From positions 62,001 to 126,000 of the forward strand of contig JAAERN010000009.1 in NCBI GenBank assembly GCA_024230295.1: a stretch of DNA of 64,000 bases. Reading direction: 5' to 3'. The stretch comes from Planctomycetota bacterium. Lineage in GTDB: Bacteria; Planctomycetota; Phycisphaerae; Phycisphaerales; SM1A02. The notes beneath the pieces are model-generated. The model saw only the letters and a list, made by a program, of their open reading frames with translations. It searched no databases and was not told the DNA's origin. Position numbers and translations under genes: made by a program. Each line of letters starts with the position of its first letter. Positions within the stretch are counted from its first letter, which is position 1. Shown piece after piece: positions 21,224 to 31,207 of the stretch.

Positions 21224-22408
21224 GTGCCGATGCAGACTGAACTAAACCAACGCCAAGCTCGCCCGTTCTGGCTCCACGCGCTGCTAGCCCTGCTATCGCT
21301 CTACTTCTTCCTCTCCGCGATCAACGTCATGGGTTCCGGGCTCAAGGCGATCGGCAAGGAGACGACATGGCTGGCAGATGCGATCGCGCAGGGGGACAAC
21401 CCGCTCGTCGCGCTCATGGCCTCCGTACTTGTTACGTCGGTTGTTCAGAGTTCGTCGTTTACCACATCACTCATCATTACACTGGTTGCAGCCGGAGAAC
21501 TGAGTCCGGGTACAGCGGTGTTTGCTGTCATGGGTGCCAACATCGGCACCAGTATCACGGGAATCATCGTGTCTCTCGGCACACTACGCATCAAGCGGCA
21601 GTTCCGGCGCGCCTACGCCACCGCCTTGATGCACGCGATCCCAAACGTTCTGACCGTTGTGTTGTTATTTCCACTCGAGTGGGCGACCAGTTCGACAGGT
21701 GCGGACGGATTTACGGGTGGAATTCTGACCAGAACAGCCAGATGGATCACATCAATGCTCGATCTTGGATCTGGCGAGAAGATGTTCAATCCAATCAAGG
21801 CGATCACCAAGCCGATTGTGACGGCGGTCAAAGAAGGAGCGGGGTGGATTTCGGGTGACAACACGACGCTTGCGGCCACACTCGTCGCGGCTATTGGATT
21901 GCTAATCCTCTTCATGGCCCTCATCGGTCTCGTTAAGAATCTGAAGGACGCGCTGCTCAAACGAATCGAAGGTCTGTTTACAGTTCTGATCTTCCGAAAC
22001 GATCTGCTCGCATGGATATCGGGAATCTTCTCGACCGTGGCTGTGCAGTCCAGTTCGGTTACAACGAGCCTCATGGTTCCGATTGCCGGTGCGGGCGCGG
22101 TGAAGTTGCGCCGGGTCTTCCCATTTATGCTTGGTTGCAACATCGGCACGACTGTGACCGGCGTGATTGCAGCAACGGCCAATCCAACGGCTGGCGCTGT
22201 CATCGTGGCCATATCCCATGTAATCTTCAATCTGACCGACAATGCGATCTGGTATCCACTGAGAATCATTCCGATTCGACTGGCGAAGTGGTACAGCTCG
22301 CTTGCCGCCCGGCGGCGGAAGTATGCGTTCATCTTCCTGGCTACCGTGTTTCTCGTTGTTCCGACTGTGGCACTGCTTATCTCGGAACTGTTTTTCTTCA
22401 GCGACTGA
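21224..22408 (+). CDS. Na/Pi cotransporter family protein (NptA/PNaS)
   Basis: Duplicated QSSS signature: VVQSSSFTTSLIITLVAAG..GANIGTSITG and AVQSSSVTTSLMVPIAGAGAV..LGCNIGTTVTG. Confidence 0.92.
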   Translation: MPMQTELNQRQARPFWLHALLALLSLYFFLSAINVMGSGLKAIGKETTWLADAIAQGDNPLVALMASVLVTSVVQSSSFTTSLIITLVAAGELSPGTAVFAVMGANIGTSITGIIVSLGTLRIKRQFRRAYATALMHAIPNVLTVVLLFPLEWATSSTGADGFTGGILTRTARWITSMLDLGSGEKMFNPIKAITKPIVTAVKEGAGWISGDNTTLAATLVAAIGLLILFMALIGLVKNLKDALLKRIEGLFTVLIFRNDLLAWISGIFSTVAVQSSSVTTSLMVPIAGAGAVKLRRVFPFMLGCNIGTTVTGVIAATANPTAGAVIVAISHVIFNLTDNAIWYPLRIIPIRLAKWYSSLAARRRKYAFIFLATVFLVVPTVALLISELFFFSD

Positions 22409-22422
22409 CGGAGTGATTCAAC

Positions 22423-23106
22423 ATGTTTGGGCAGCTGATTGCGGCGTTGAAATCAGGCGATCAACTTGATATTGCATTTGCGGAGTTTCTGCAGATGGTC
22501 GATGCGTCCGAGTGGATGTTTCACGAGGCGAACGATGTTCTTCGGGGCAAGAAGCGAGAGCAGGACGTTGCCGAGGCGCTCTACAGCAAGGATCAGGAAA
22601 TCAACCGACTCCTTCGGTCGGTACGAACCGGCATCTTGACGCACTTGAGCGTCAATCCAGTTGCAGACATCCCTGGCTGTCTGGCGCTCATGAGCGTTGC
22701 CAAGGATGCCGAGCGAATCGGCGACTACTGCAAGAATGTGTTCGAGGTGGGGCGGTACTACGAGGACGACTACAGCATTGAGCGGTATCACGATCCGCTT
22801 GAGGACATTCGAAGCCGGACGGGCGAATTGTTCGGGGTCGTTCATGAAGCATTTGCCGAGTCGAGCGTGAAGAAGGCCAAGGCCTCGATCAAAGCAGCCG
22901 ATCGGATTCGAGGCGAGTGTGATGCGGTTGAAGAAACACTGCTTCGAGATCGCCGCGAGGTGCAGACGCACGTGGCAGTGGCGTATTCGCTGCTCGCAAG
23001 GCATTACAAGCGGGTAGCCTCACACCTCGCAAATATCGCGACGGCCGTGTTTGGGCGCATCGAAGACCTCGACTTCCGCAAGCCCAAGAAAGGCGATGGC
23101 GGTTGA
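22423..23106 (+). CDS. PhoU-like phosphate regulatory protein
   Basis: Helical protein with VAKDAERIGDYCKNVFEVGR, LARHYKRVASHLANIATAV; directly downstream of the Na/Pi cotransporter. Confidence 0.8.
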   Translation: MFGQLIAALKSGDQLDIAFAEFLQMVDASEWMFHEANDVLRGKKREQDVAEALYSKDQEINRLLRSVRTGILTHLSVNPVADIPGCLALMSVAKDAERIGDYCKNVFEVGRYYEDDYSIERYHDPLEDIRSRTGELFGVVHEAFAESSVKKAKASIKAADRIRGECDAVEETLLRDRREVQTHVAVAYSLLARHYKRVASHLANIATAVFGRIEDLDFRKPKKGDGG

Positions 23107-23160
23107 CTTCTATTCGATTACCTGCCAGCACCAATTGATGGCTCTCTTGTGTGTGGCCAA

Positions 23161-24759
23161 TCAGCAGACCAGATTGAATGTGTCCGGGCTCGCTTGTGAG
23201 AGCCACCCACTCCACTTTGGACTCGTGGTGTTTTCGAGCAACTCGCCCTGCTCTAGGAAGTCGTAGATCTTGTTGTATTGCCACACATCGGTCGGCGAGA
23301 CGCGTCGGGCAATGTGTATGGGCGAGAACTCGTTCGGGTGCATGAGCCCGGCCGCCGCCGTGACCTCGGCGAGCGCTTCGAGTGTATTGCAGTGGAAGTT
23401 CTTGACGCGTTCCGTTTTATCTGCAACATCCAATCCCCTGAACAGCGTCGGATTCTGTGTCGCGACGCCAACAGGACAGGTGTTGTTCTGGCAGCGCTTG
23501 GCTTGAATACATCCAACCGCGAACATGAATGCGCGAGCCGCGTTGCACCAATCAGCGCCGATGGCCATGCGCTGCGCGATATTGAATGCGGTCGCGACCT
23601 TCCCACTGGCGGCGAGGCGGACCTTGTCACGCACGCCCATGCCCACGAGCGCATTTTGCGCAAAGAGGAGTCCTTCGGTGAGCGGCACGCCCATGTGGTC
23701 GAGGAACTCCACCGGACCGGCGCCAGTTCCGCCTTCAGCGCCATCGATGACGATGAAGTCTGGATAGATTTCCGTTGTAATCATCGCCTTGCAGACAGCA
23801 AGGAACTCGTGAGGTCGGCCGATACACAACTTGAATCCGGATGGCTTGCCGCCGCTCAGGTCACGGAGTTGGGCGACAAACTCAAGCAGGCCAGTCGGAG
23901 TTGAAAATGCAGTGTGATAAGCAGGGGAAATGCAATCCTTACCGACCGGAATATGCCGAACCCGAGCGATCTCCTTGTCGACCTTGGCGGCGGGAAGGAC
24001 ACCACCGTGGCCGGCCTTCGCCCCCTGCGAAATCTTGATTTCGACCATCTTGATTTGCTCAAGTGAGGACGTCTCTTTGAACAGGCCCGGGTCGAAGTCA
24101 CCATTATCGTTCCGGGATCCGAAATAGCCGGTGCCAATCTCCCAGACCAGATCGCCGCCGTTCTTCTTGTGGTACGGGCTGACACCACCTTCCCCGGTAT
24201 CGTGATAGAAGCCGCCCTTTTTGGCGCCTGCGTTCAAAGCGAGCAGGGCGTGTGGGCTCACCGCGCCGAATGACATGGCCGAGATGTTGAGCACGCTCGC
24301 GTCGTAGTGATGTTTGCACTGATCATTGCCCACCTTGACCGTGAAGTTGTGCTTTTGTTTTGGTTTTGGAGCGATGGAGTGGGAGATGAACTCGTACTCG
24401 GTGCTGTAGACATCAAGGTCCGTTCCGAACGGCTTGACATCATCCTGATTCTTGGCTCGTCCATAGACGGCGGTTCGGCGAACACGGTCGTATGGTTTGC
24501 CACCCTCGTCAGTTTCGACGAAGTACTGCATCATCTCGGGCCGAATGCTCTCGAAGAAGAAGCGAAGATGACCAAGCAGCGGGTAGTTTCGAAGAATGCT
24601 GTGATGCTTCTGGGTCAGATCCCAGATCCCCACGCAGGCTGTCGGTACTGACCAGAGCAATCCAGACAGCCAATAACCAGAAACGATGACACCGAGCACA
24701 ATGAATACAGCGGTTACCAGCACGGCGACGGCGACCAACAAAAGACTCAGTGTGCGCAT
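23161..24759 (-). CDS. FMN-binding glutamate synthase family protein (GltS alpha-subunit-like, membrane-anchored)
   Basis: NISAMSFGAVSPHALLALNAGAKKGGFYHDTGEGGVSPYH, EIKISQGAKAGHGGVLPAAKV, DGAEGGTGAGPVEFLDHMG, CNAARAFMFAVGCIQAKRCQNNTCPVGVATQ. Confidence 0.92.
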   Translation of the reverse strand: MRTLSLLLVAVAVLVTAVFIVLGVIVSGYWLSGLLWSVPTACVGIWDLTQKHHSILRNYPLLGHLRFFFESIRPEMMQYFVETDEGGKPYDRVRRTAVYGRAKNQDDVKPFGTDLDVYSTEYEFISHSIAPKPKQKHNFTVKVGNDQCKHHYDASVLNISAMSFGAVSPHALLALNAGAKKGGFYHDTGEGGVSPYHKKNGGDLVWEIGTGYFGSRNDNGDFDPGLFKETSSLEQIKMVEIKISQGAKAGHGGVLPAAKVDKEIARVRHIPVGKDCISPAYHTAFSTPTGLLEFVAQLRDLSGGKPSGFKLCIGRPHEFLAVCKAMITTEIYPDFIVIDGAEGGTGAGPVEFLDHMGVPLTEGLLFAQNALVGMGVRDKVRLAASGKVATAFNIAQRMAIGADWCNAARAFMFAVGCIQAKRCQNNTCPVGVATQNPTLFRGLDVADKTERVKNFHCNTLEALAEVTAAAGLMHPNEFSPIHIARRVSPTDVWQYNKIYDFLEQGELLENTTSPKWSGWLSQASPDTFNLVC

Positions 24760-24769
24760 ATGACCCTCC

Positions 24770-27235
24770 TCAGGGGTGAGATCCTACCGACCCCGCCTGT
24801 GATGCGGTGGAGGCTCGGCGCCAGGCCGAATCGCCGCGTTTGAGTGCCCAATCAGAACCAAAGAATCCGAGACCCACAACACCCTCCTTGCCTGAACGTA
24901 GTGAGGCGGACTCAATCACAATCCAATCGGGCCAACCGACGCCTGAGAAGAAGAAGGGGAGGGTTGCTGCCGAACGCTCGCCGGGACCCAGTGTTCCTGT
25001 CACTGTGGCAACACTTGCGACGTTGCTTCCAGGTCTCGGGCGAACAAAGGCGACAGCAAGATCACCCTCAATCGTCTTCTCCCCGACACGTACCCGATCC
25101 TGCCATACTTGGATCGGCGAGTCACCAAAGAGAATATTCCACGCCGCATTCGAGTCGGCGCGACCGTACAGCATGACGCCTCGATCTGGCTCACTCTGGG
25201 CATCAAAGTCGATGTCGTCAACAATCTCGACAAGTCCGTTTCCTCGATACCACCAACGCTCAGCGTCCTGACGAGCCCGCGCACGATTCCATGCAGTCTC
25301 TTCGTTAGTTCCCGTCGTTCCGACGACGAGTATGACATTGTTGTTCCAGGCGCTTCGGAGACGCCCACCCCGAGCAGGGTTCTTTGTATTTGGATCGACT
25401 GCATCGGTCGTGACCCACCGATTGTTCTCCGACTTGGACAGATGAATCTCTCCCCCGGCCGCCACTGTGAGCGGCGTTTGGTTATCCAACACAATCTCAA
25501 TGACACGCTCTGCGCCAATGTCGGGATGCGATGGATCGATGGCGAGTCTCGACACATTCGCCGTGGTTCCTACGACTTGGATGCTGTCCTCAACTCGGTT
25601 TATGTTCAAGTCGACGCGGCTGAGGTCTAAGCTCCGCTCCTGCTGCTCAATCGTGACCCAGTCACACTGGGATGATGCAGATGGATCGACTGTGACGAAA
25701 GTCAGGTGGCTGCGATCGCCGCCCGTGCCACGAGTCCGCTGTTTGAGAAAGTCCATGAGCGGCGGCCAATCCATGCACTCGTCACCCCACCAATGTCCTG
25801 CACCCGGTCGTTCGTAGTACGCGAAGTCGGAATGTGATGTGCCAAGGAGTTTCCGCATTGCGCGTGCCTCCGTAACCGGCACGCTGTCATCCTTGTCGCC
25901 ATGAAGGATGTAGATCCCAAAGCGGTCCGCGTTGGGGGTCAACAACTCGGTATCACTTGGGCTTGCCGCGCGCCGTAGCATGCCCTGCACGCCACCATCA
26001 TTCTCATATCGCTTGTGATCGCCGTAGGTCCAGAAACTGCGCCAACCAGCACTTGGTGCAATGGCGGCGAATCGATCCGGCAGGGTTAGGCCGAGATTCC
26101 ACGTGCCGTGGCCACCCATGGAATGTCCCGTGAGCCAGGCGCGGCTCGGGTCATTGTCGTACCGGGTTTGCGCATCAGCCATCGCTTCGAGCGCATCGAC
26201 TCGCCCCCATTCCTCCCAATCGAATCCATATGGCCGACGATTGGTTGGCGCGACCAGCATGCACCACGGTTGATTGCGATAACAAGACGCCTGCTTTCCC
26301 CCCCTGACCGAAGCGCCGTGAAGTGAGAGGACTGTGCCCGGAACCCCCTCCGACACTTCGGCAGGCGGGACGAATCCGTAGTACTGCACGCTACTATCGA
26401 TATTGCTTCGGAATGTGTTTTGACGCCATTGATATGGCGTTCGGACCCGAATGGATAGCGGGTCTTCATCCAGGGTGGTGCCACTTGAGTCACGCAACCG
26501 AAGTTGCATGGTGATCTCGCCAGCTGCCGCAGCTGGCGCGCGGAGTTGTACAGGCACCTTGAGAAATGACAAGGGCGGAATCGTGGGGACAGGTGTCTGT
26601 GTCACGAGTCCCACGACCTCGGCATCAAGCCAGCAGCCAACAAGTGGCTCGGTGTTGACGTTGTAGATCAAGACAGCGCCCCACTCGTCAAAGGACTCGC
26701 CCTCGATTGCATCCGGGAGGGTTTGATCCGATGTTCCAAGCAGCGCGATCCGTGGCGCGCCCGGCGTACCTTCAAGTTCAGCAAGTGCCTTGGCAGTCCA
26801 CACCTTGGGCGAGGGTGTGCCTCTGCCTGATCGAAGTAGCACTTCATTGCGCCCCTTGCGAAGCAAGAATGGAAGCCGCGTGTTTCCGTTCCCATAGATA
26901 TCGCCGCCGCGGGGGAGGCCGTTGATCCAAGCATCTCCAAATGCACTTGCGTCGAACAGAGCCGGACCATCTTGATCTGACTCGAACACAAAGAGCCCCC
27001 AGCCGCCCTTCGGGATGGTGTAGTTCCCGCCCTCATCGGCCTCGATGACGGACCAGTGAGGGGCCCCCATCATCTTGGAGGTCATGGGCTTTCCAGAGAC
27101 GATCCACGCCTCGACTTCGTCGGTATGAACGGGACGTCTCCATGCATCACGGACGTCGCCTGTGGCAAGTGCCGTCGTTGGAGTCATCGGCGCAGCCGTG
27201 GTGGCGAGTAGGAGCGGGATGATCATGATGAGCAT
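24770..27235 (-). CDS. Secreted prolyl-oligopeptidase/PHB-depolymerase-like alpha/beta hydrolase
   Basis: Signal peptide MLIMIIPLLLATTAAP; nucleophile elbow AWLTGHSMGGHGTWNLGLTLPDRFAAIAPSAGW; FGIYILHGDKDDSVPVTEARAM. ORF opens at 27313. Confidence 0.75.
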   Translation of the reverse strand: MLIMIIPLLLATTAAPMTPTTALATGDVRDAWRRPVHTDEVEAWIVSGKPMTSKMMGAPHWSVIEADEGGNYTIPKGGWGLFVFESDQDGPALFDASAFGDAWINGLPRGGDIYGNGNTRLPFLLRKGRNEVLLRSGRGTPSPKVWTAKALAELEGTPGAPRIALLGTSDQTLPDAIEGESFDEWGAVLIYNVNTEPLVGCWLDAEVVGLVTQTPVPTIPPLSFLKVPVQLRAPAAAAGEITMQLRLRDSSGTTLDEDPLSIRVRTPYQWRQNTFRSNIDSSVQYYGFVPPAEVSEGVPGTVLSLHGASVRGGKQASCYRNQPWCMLVAPTNRRPYGFDWEEWGRVDALEAMADAQTRYDNDPSRAWLTGHSMGGHGTWNLGLTLPDRFAAIAPSAGWRSFWTYGDHKRYENDGGVQGMLRRAASPSDTELLTPNADRFGIYILHGDKDDSVPVTEARAMRKLLGTSHSDFAYYERPGAGHWWGDECMDWPPLMDFLKQRTRGTGGDRSHLTFVTVDPSASSQCDWVTIEQQERSLDLSRVDLNINRVEDSIQVVGTTANVSRLAIDPSHPDIGAERVIEIVLDNQTPLTVAAGGEIHLSKSENNRWVTTDAVDPNTKNPARGGRLRSAWNNNVILVVGTTGTNEETAWNRARARQDAERWWYRGNGLVEIVDDIDFDAQSEPDRGVMLYGRADSNAAWNILFGDSPIQVWQDRVRVGEKTIEGDLAVAFVRPRPGSNVASVATVTGTLGPGERSAATLPFFFSGVGWPDWIVIESASLRSGKEGVVGLGFFGSDWALKRGDSAWRRASTASQAGSVGSHP

Positions 27236-27290
27236 GGTGAGTCCTTCTGATCTGGGGTATGTGAACAGTACGGGATGATGCCATGCAACA

Positions 27291-27320
27291 GGCCCTCTTG
27301 GCGGGGAAGCCAAGAGGGCC
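27291..27320 (-). terminator. Hairpin downstream of the dockerin-like gene (probable terminator)
   Basis: Perfect 12-bp inverted repeat GGCCCTCTTGGC-GGGGAA-GCCAAGAGGGCC between two co-directional minus-strand genes; no strong U tract. Confidence 0.65.
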
Positions 27321-27352
27321 TGCGAAGGTTGATCGCCTTGAATGAGGGCCAG

Positions 27353-29377
27353 TTACTCGATCGTGAGTGTGCCAGATCCGGTTTCACCATTCCATCCACC
27401 GAGTCGGATGAAGTAGGTGGACCCCTCAGTTACATCCAAATCGATGGCCGAGTAGTACGACTGACAATCGGTGTCGCCACTGCTGTCACCATTGCAAGCG
27501 ACCTGGTTGTCGCAACTGTTCTCGTAGATCGCCATCGATGTGTCATAACTCGTGGCGTCGCAGGTTGTGAAGTGAATGAGTTCCGTCGTGGCCGCGGTCC
27601 AACTGAACCAGACGTCTTGACTTCCGCCCCAGTCGAGGTATGTGCCTGAGCACATCGCGTCGTCTGGCTCGGGAGAACTCGGCGTCGCTGAACCTGTGTC
27701 GAACGCATTTTCACCCATGATGGCAGCGAAGGCGGTGTTGCACTCATCGCCAGCACCGGCCACCGGGCAGTCGGTGTCTTCGCACGTCACACCTTCACCT
27801 TGGAAGGTGCCGCCAGAGGCAGCACAATCAACGGACATGACTACAGTGCACGAACCGTCGTCCGCGCAGCAGGCGCCGGGTTCGGGACATTCAGCAGAAT
27901 CACAGGCGGTGTCTTCGCCACCCCAGTCGCCGGACGCAGTATTGCAGTCGTCCTCCGAGAGTTCGACGCATCCGCCAGTGGGCAGGCAGCAGGCGCCGAT
28001 GGGCGTGCAGTCCATGCCCCACACCGCAATGAGTTGCAGAAGGTCATCGACGTTTACGCAGCAGTCGCCATTGACATCGCCCGCTGGGCGGAACGTACCG
28101 TCGCCACACAGGCCGAAAGAACCAAGTCCGGCCAGCATGTCATCGACATCGACCACATGGTTGCCGTCGATGTCTTCCGGGCAGAAGCCAAGCGGAATGT
28201 CACACGGATCAACCGGGGCTGCCGGAGGCGCGAGTGTGTTGACCGAGGCCGAAGCGCCGCCGCCGGGCCTGAATGTACCGACTACAACGTCAGACATGGC
28301 CGGCGCGACATTGGCATCAAACCGGAAGTTGTACATGGAGGCCCACCGAATCGCGTTGGCGTTCGGGTTGGCACTGTAACTCTGGGTCTCCCAGGTAATG
28401 AAACCGGGGGTTACCGTCGCGGTCCAGTCTGTGCCGTCGTACACCTCGCCACTGTGGTAGTCCACATCATGAAAGTCGATGTTCAAGGCAGTTGCACTGA
28501 CAGGCAGTGGGACGCTGAACGACCCAGCACCAGCATGACAGTTGTGATTGAAGACGGCATATTCGTAGTGCCAGTTGCCGCCGCCGAGATCCGTCACCTT
28601 CGCTCCGACGAGGAAGAAGCCGTCTCCGGCGACGTGCGCTTCATTGAGATCAACACCAGCATCTTCGATAGCCCATTTGCGAATTGCTTGCTCGCCGACT
28701 TCGGTGTTTCCGATCGAACTGACACTTGAGGGGCTGGTGAAGACAACCTCTCGCCACGATGCGTTGTTGGCATGGTTTCCGGCGGGAGCATCATCGGTAC
28801 TCATGTAGTAGCCCTCGAAGAAGTAGCGGGCGCCACTATTCATCGAGGGTTCAACGTCGTCGTTGTGAATCTGAAGATTGCCACGGATCGAAGACGGCCC
28901 GTTGTTCGATATGTTGAACGGATAGTCGTAGTAGCCCGAGAAGGCGTCAACATCTGAGCGGGGTCCGCTCGGGTTTGCGTTGAGACCAGCGCCGTAGGTG
29001 TCGGCACAGCCGATACCGAGCGTTTCACAGCCAGTGCTCTGGCAGTCTCCACAGCCACTCTCGCTCAACGCGCAGAACGAATGCTTGAGCCACGAGAGCC
29101 CGATCTGTTCAAAGCGTCCATCTTTGAGCCGGTAGGCGTTTTGACCGATCAGCGGCGTGTTGTTCGTGCCGGCGTACCAATCTGCCTCTTGGTCACCGTA
29201 GTTACAGGATGTCGTGCCGAAGGAATAGCCGCCGATACCCCCAGATGCCCCGTGGTACTGAATGTCATTGGCGACGTAGAAAGCAACGACGTCGGGTCCT
29301 GTCGCGTCAGCGATCGCAATGCCAGAAGCAGCAGCAACGGCGGCCACCGCCACGGCTTGGGTTAGAGCGTTGTTCAC
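27353..29377 (-). CDS. Secreted protein with two Cys-rich GACC repeats, dockerin-like EF-hand pair and C-terminal domain
   Basis: DIDGNHVVDVDDMLAGLGSFG...DVNGDCCVNVDDLLQLIAVWG; GACCLPTGGCVELSEDDCNTASGDWGG.. and GACCADDGSCTVVMSVDCAASGGTFQG... GTG start at VNNALTQAVAVAAVAAASGIAIA (signal peptide). Confidence 0.8.
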   Translation of the reverse strand: MNNALTQAVAVAAVAAASGIAIADATGPDVVAFYVANDIQYHGASGGIGGYSFGTTSCNYGDQEADWYAGTNNTPLIGQNAYRLKDGRFEQIGLSWLKHSFCALSESGCGDCQSTGCETLGIGCADTYGAGLNANPSGPRSDVDAFSGYYDYPFNISNNGPSSIRGNLQIHNDDVEPSMNSGARYFFEGYYMSTDDAPAGNHANNASWREVVFTSPSSVSSIGNTEVGEQAIRKWAIEDAGVDLNEAHVAGDGFFLVGAKVTDLGGGNWHYEYAVFNHNCHAGAGSFSVPLPVSATALNIDFHDVDYHSGEVYDGTDWTATVTPGFITWETQSYSANPNANAIRWASMYNFRFDANVAPAMSDVVVGTFRPGGGASASVNTLAPPAAPVDPCDIPLGFCPEDIDGNHVVDVDDMLAGLGSFGLCGDGTFRPAGDVNGDCCVNVDDLLQLIAVWGMDCTPIGACCLPTGGCVELSEDDCNTASGDWGGEDTACDSAECPEPGACCADDGSCTVVMSVDCAASGGTFQGEGVTCEDTDCPVAGAGDECNTAFAAIMGENAFDTGSATPSSPEPDDAMCSGTYLDWGGSQDVWFSWTAATTELIHFTTCDATSYDTSMAIYENSCDNQVACNGDSSGDTDCQSYYSAIDLDVTEGSTYFIRLGGWNGETGSGTLTIE

Positions 29378-29707
29378 TTGAAATCCTCTCTGGTTACTTG
29401 TTCTGTGGAGGGCCAGAAACCCCACATACGGCCTCCACGCGATTCTCCAAGACTAAGTGCTACACAGTCTCTCGCAAGCAGAAACCGGGATTTAAGGGTG
29501 TCCTCCTAGAGACGAGGTTCGGTTTGGGTAGGGTTTGGATGCAGTTCATCTCATGAATACCACCAAGATCGTTGCTGGTATGGGTTGATGGAGGGCTGAA
29601 TTGGTGGTTCGGGGGCGAACTTCGGTAGAAGCAGTAGACCGCCATGGGGCCCGTTTCGCAGACCTGTGCACAGTGCCTTTTGACTCGGTGCACCGTATTG
29701 TGGCGGC

Positions 29708-31207
29708 ATGGACGGTCTGATCATCTTGTGGGTGGCCCTCGGTGCTTTCTCGGGGGGCGGGGACGCGAGTCCGGACCGCCCGAACGTGGTTCTGATCATG
29801 GCCGACGATCTTGGGTGGGGTGAGGTGGGTTGTCAGGGGCAGACCAAGATTCCCACACCCGCGATTGACATGGTGGCGGCCGAGGGTACCCGGCTGACGA
29901 GTCACTGGTCAGGCAGCCCTGTCTGCGCTCCGTCGCGGTGCGTACTGCTCACCGGCAAACATCCAGGGCAAGGTGTGGTTCGCAACAACATGGAGAACGG
30001 AGGCTGGGGACCCAATCAGCCCGAGGGGCAGTACCCGCTGCCTGACGCTGAGATCACGCTTGGTGAGATCCTCCAAGATCATGGTTACACGACATGTGCC
30101 ATAGGAAAGTGGGGCCTCGGCGGACCCGGCACTGAGGGACACCCCAACAGGCAGGGGTTCGATCACTGGTTCGGCTACCTGTGTCAACGCCAAGCCCACA
30201 ACTACTACCCCACACATCTGTGGCGTAACGATGAGAAGGTGCCGCTGGCTGGCAACGAGTGGTTTTCGGCACACCAGAAGATTGAGGCGCCGCTTGAATC
30301 AGAGAGCGACTACTGGAATCGATTTCAAGGCACGACCTTTGCGCCCGATGCGATGCGTGACGAAGCGGTGTCGTTTATCGAGTCGCGGGTGGGCGAGCAG
30401 CCGTTTTTTCTCTACTACGCCAGTCCGGTGCCGCACGTCGCGTTACAGGTTCCGCCGGATCGACTTGAGGCCTTTCCTCGTGATTGGGACAAGGTGCCCT
30501 ATCTCGGCCAGAAGGGCTACGTACCGCACCCGAGACCACGAGCCGCGTACGCAGCGATGATCGCGGGCTTTGACGACGAGGTTGCCGCCATCATGGCCGC
30601 GCTTGAGCGGGTGGGTCATTTGGACGACACGATTGTCATCGTCACCAGTGACAACGGTCCGACCTGGGCGGGCGGAGTTGATCACACGTTCTTTGAAAGT
30701 AGCGGCCCATATCGCGGCCTCAAGGGGAGCGTTTTCGAGGGCGGGCTTCGTGTTCCGATGATTGTGCGTTGGCCAGGCCGTGTACTTGCAGGCGCCGTCA
30801 TGGACCTGCCGAGCGGTTTCGAAGATCACATGCCAACGATCTGCGAATGGACAGGCGTGCCGCGTCCAGACGGCATCGACGGGGTATCGCTTTCATCCGC
30901 GCTCTTGGGTGGCAGTTTGCCAAAACGCGAGTGGCTCTACCGCGAGCTCGGCGGCCAACAAGCGCTTCGTTGGGGAAAGTGGAAGGGTGTACGGCGGAAA
31001 CTCAAACAAGGCGACGACTCGATCATGCTGTTTGATCTTGAAGCGGATCCCGCCGAGTCGATGAATGTTGCGGCCGCCAATCCTGAAGTCATCGCGAAGA
31101 TCGCTGCGATGATGGCTGATGCGCATGAGCCATCAAAGGTGTTTCCACTTCCGCTGATTGACGATCCCAAAATCGAAGAGCAGACAGTGACTACCCCGCC
31201 GTCTTGA
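29708..31207 (+). CDS. Sulfatase (arylsulfatase family)
   Basis: RPNVVLIMADDLGWGEVGCQG; Cys-type maturation motif SPVCAPSRCVLLTGKHPG; IVIVTSDNGPTWAGG. Confidence 0.95.
   Translation: MDGLIILWVALGAFSGGGDASPDRPNVVLIMADDLGWGEVGCQGQTKIPTPAIDMVAAEGTRLTSHWSGSPVCAPSRCVLLTGKHPGQGVVRNNMENGGWGPNQPEGQYPLPDAEITLGEILQDHGYTTCAIGKWGLGGPGTEGHPNRQGFDHWFGYLCQRQAHNYYPTHLWRNDEKVPLAGNEWFSAHQKIEAPLESESDYWNRFQGTTFAPDAMRDEAVSFIESRVGEQPFFLYYASPVPHVALQVPPDRLEAFPRDWDKVPYLGQKGYVPHPRPRAAYAAMIAGFDDEVAAIMAALERVGHLDDTIVIVTSDNGPTWAGGVDHTFFESSGPYRGLKGSVFEGGLRVPMIVRWPGRVLAGAVMDLPSGFEDHMPTICEWTGVPRPDGIDGVSLSSALLGGSLPKREWLYRELGGQQALRWGKWKGVRRKLKQGDDSIMLFDLEADPAESMNVAAANPEVIAKIAAMMADAHEPSKVFPLPLIDDPKIEEQTVTTPPS

Noticed and set aside
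27800-28729. 309 aa plus-strand ORF
   Set aside because: Antisense to the Cys-rich/dockerin gene; Arg/Val-rich composition with no domain.
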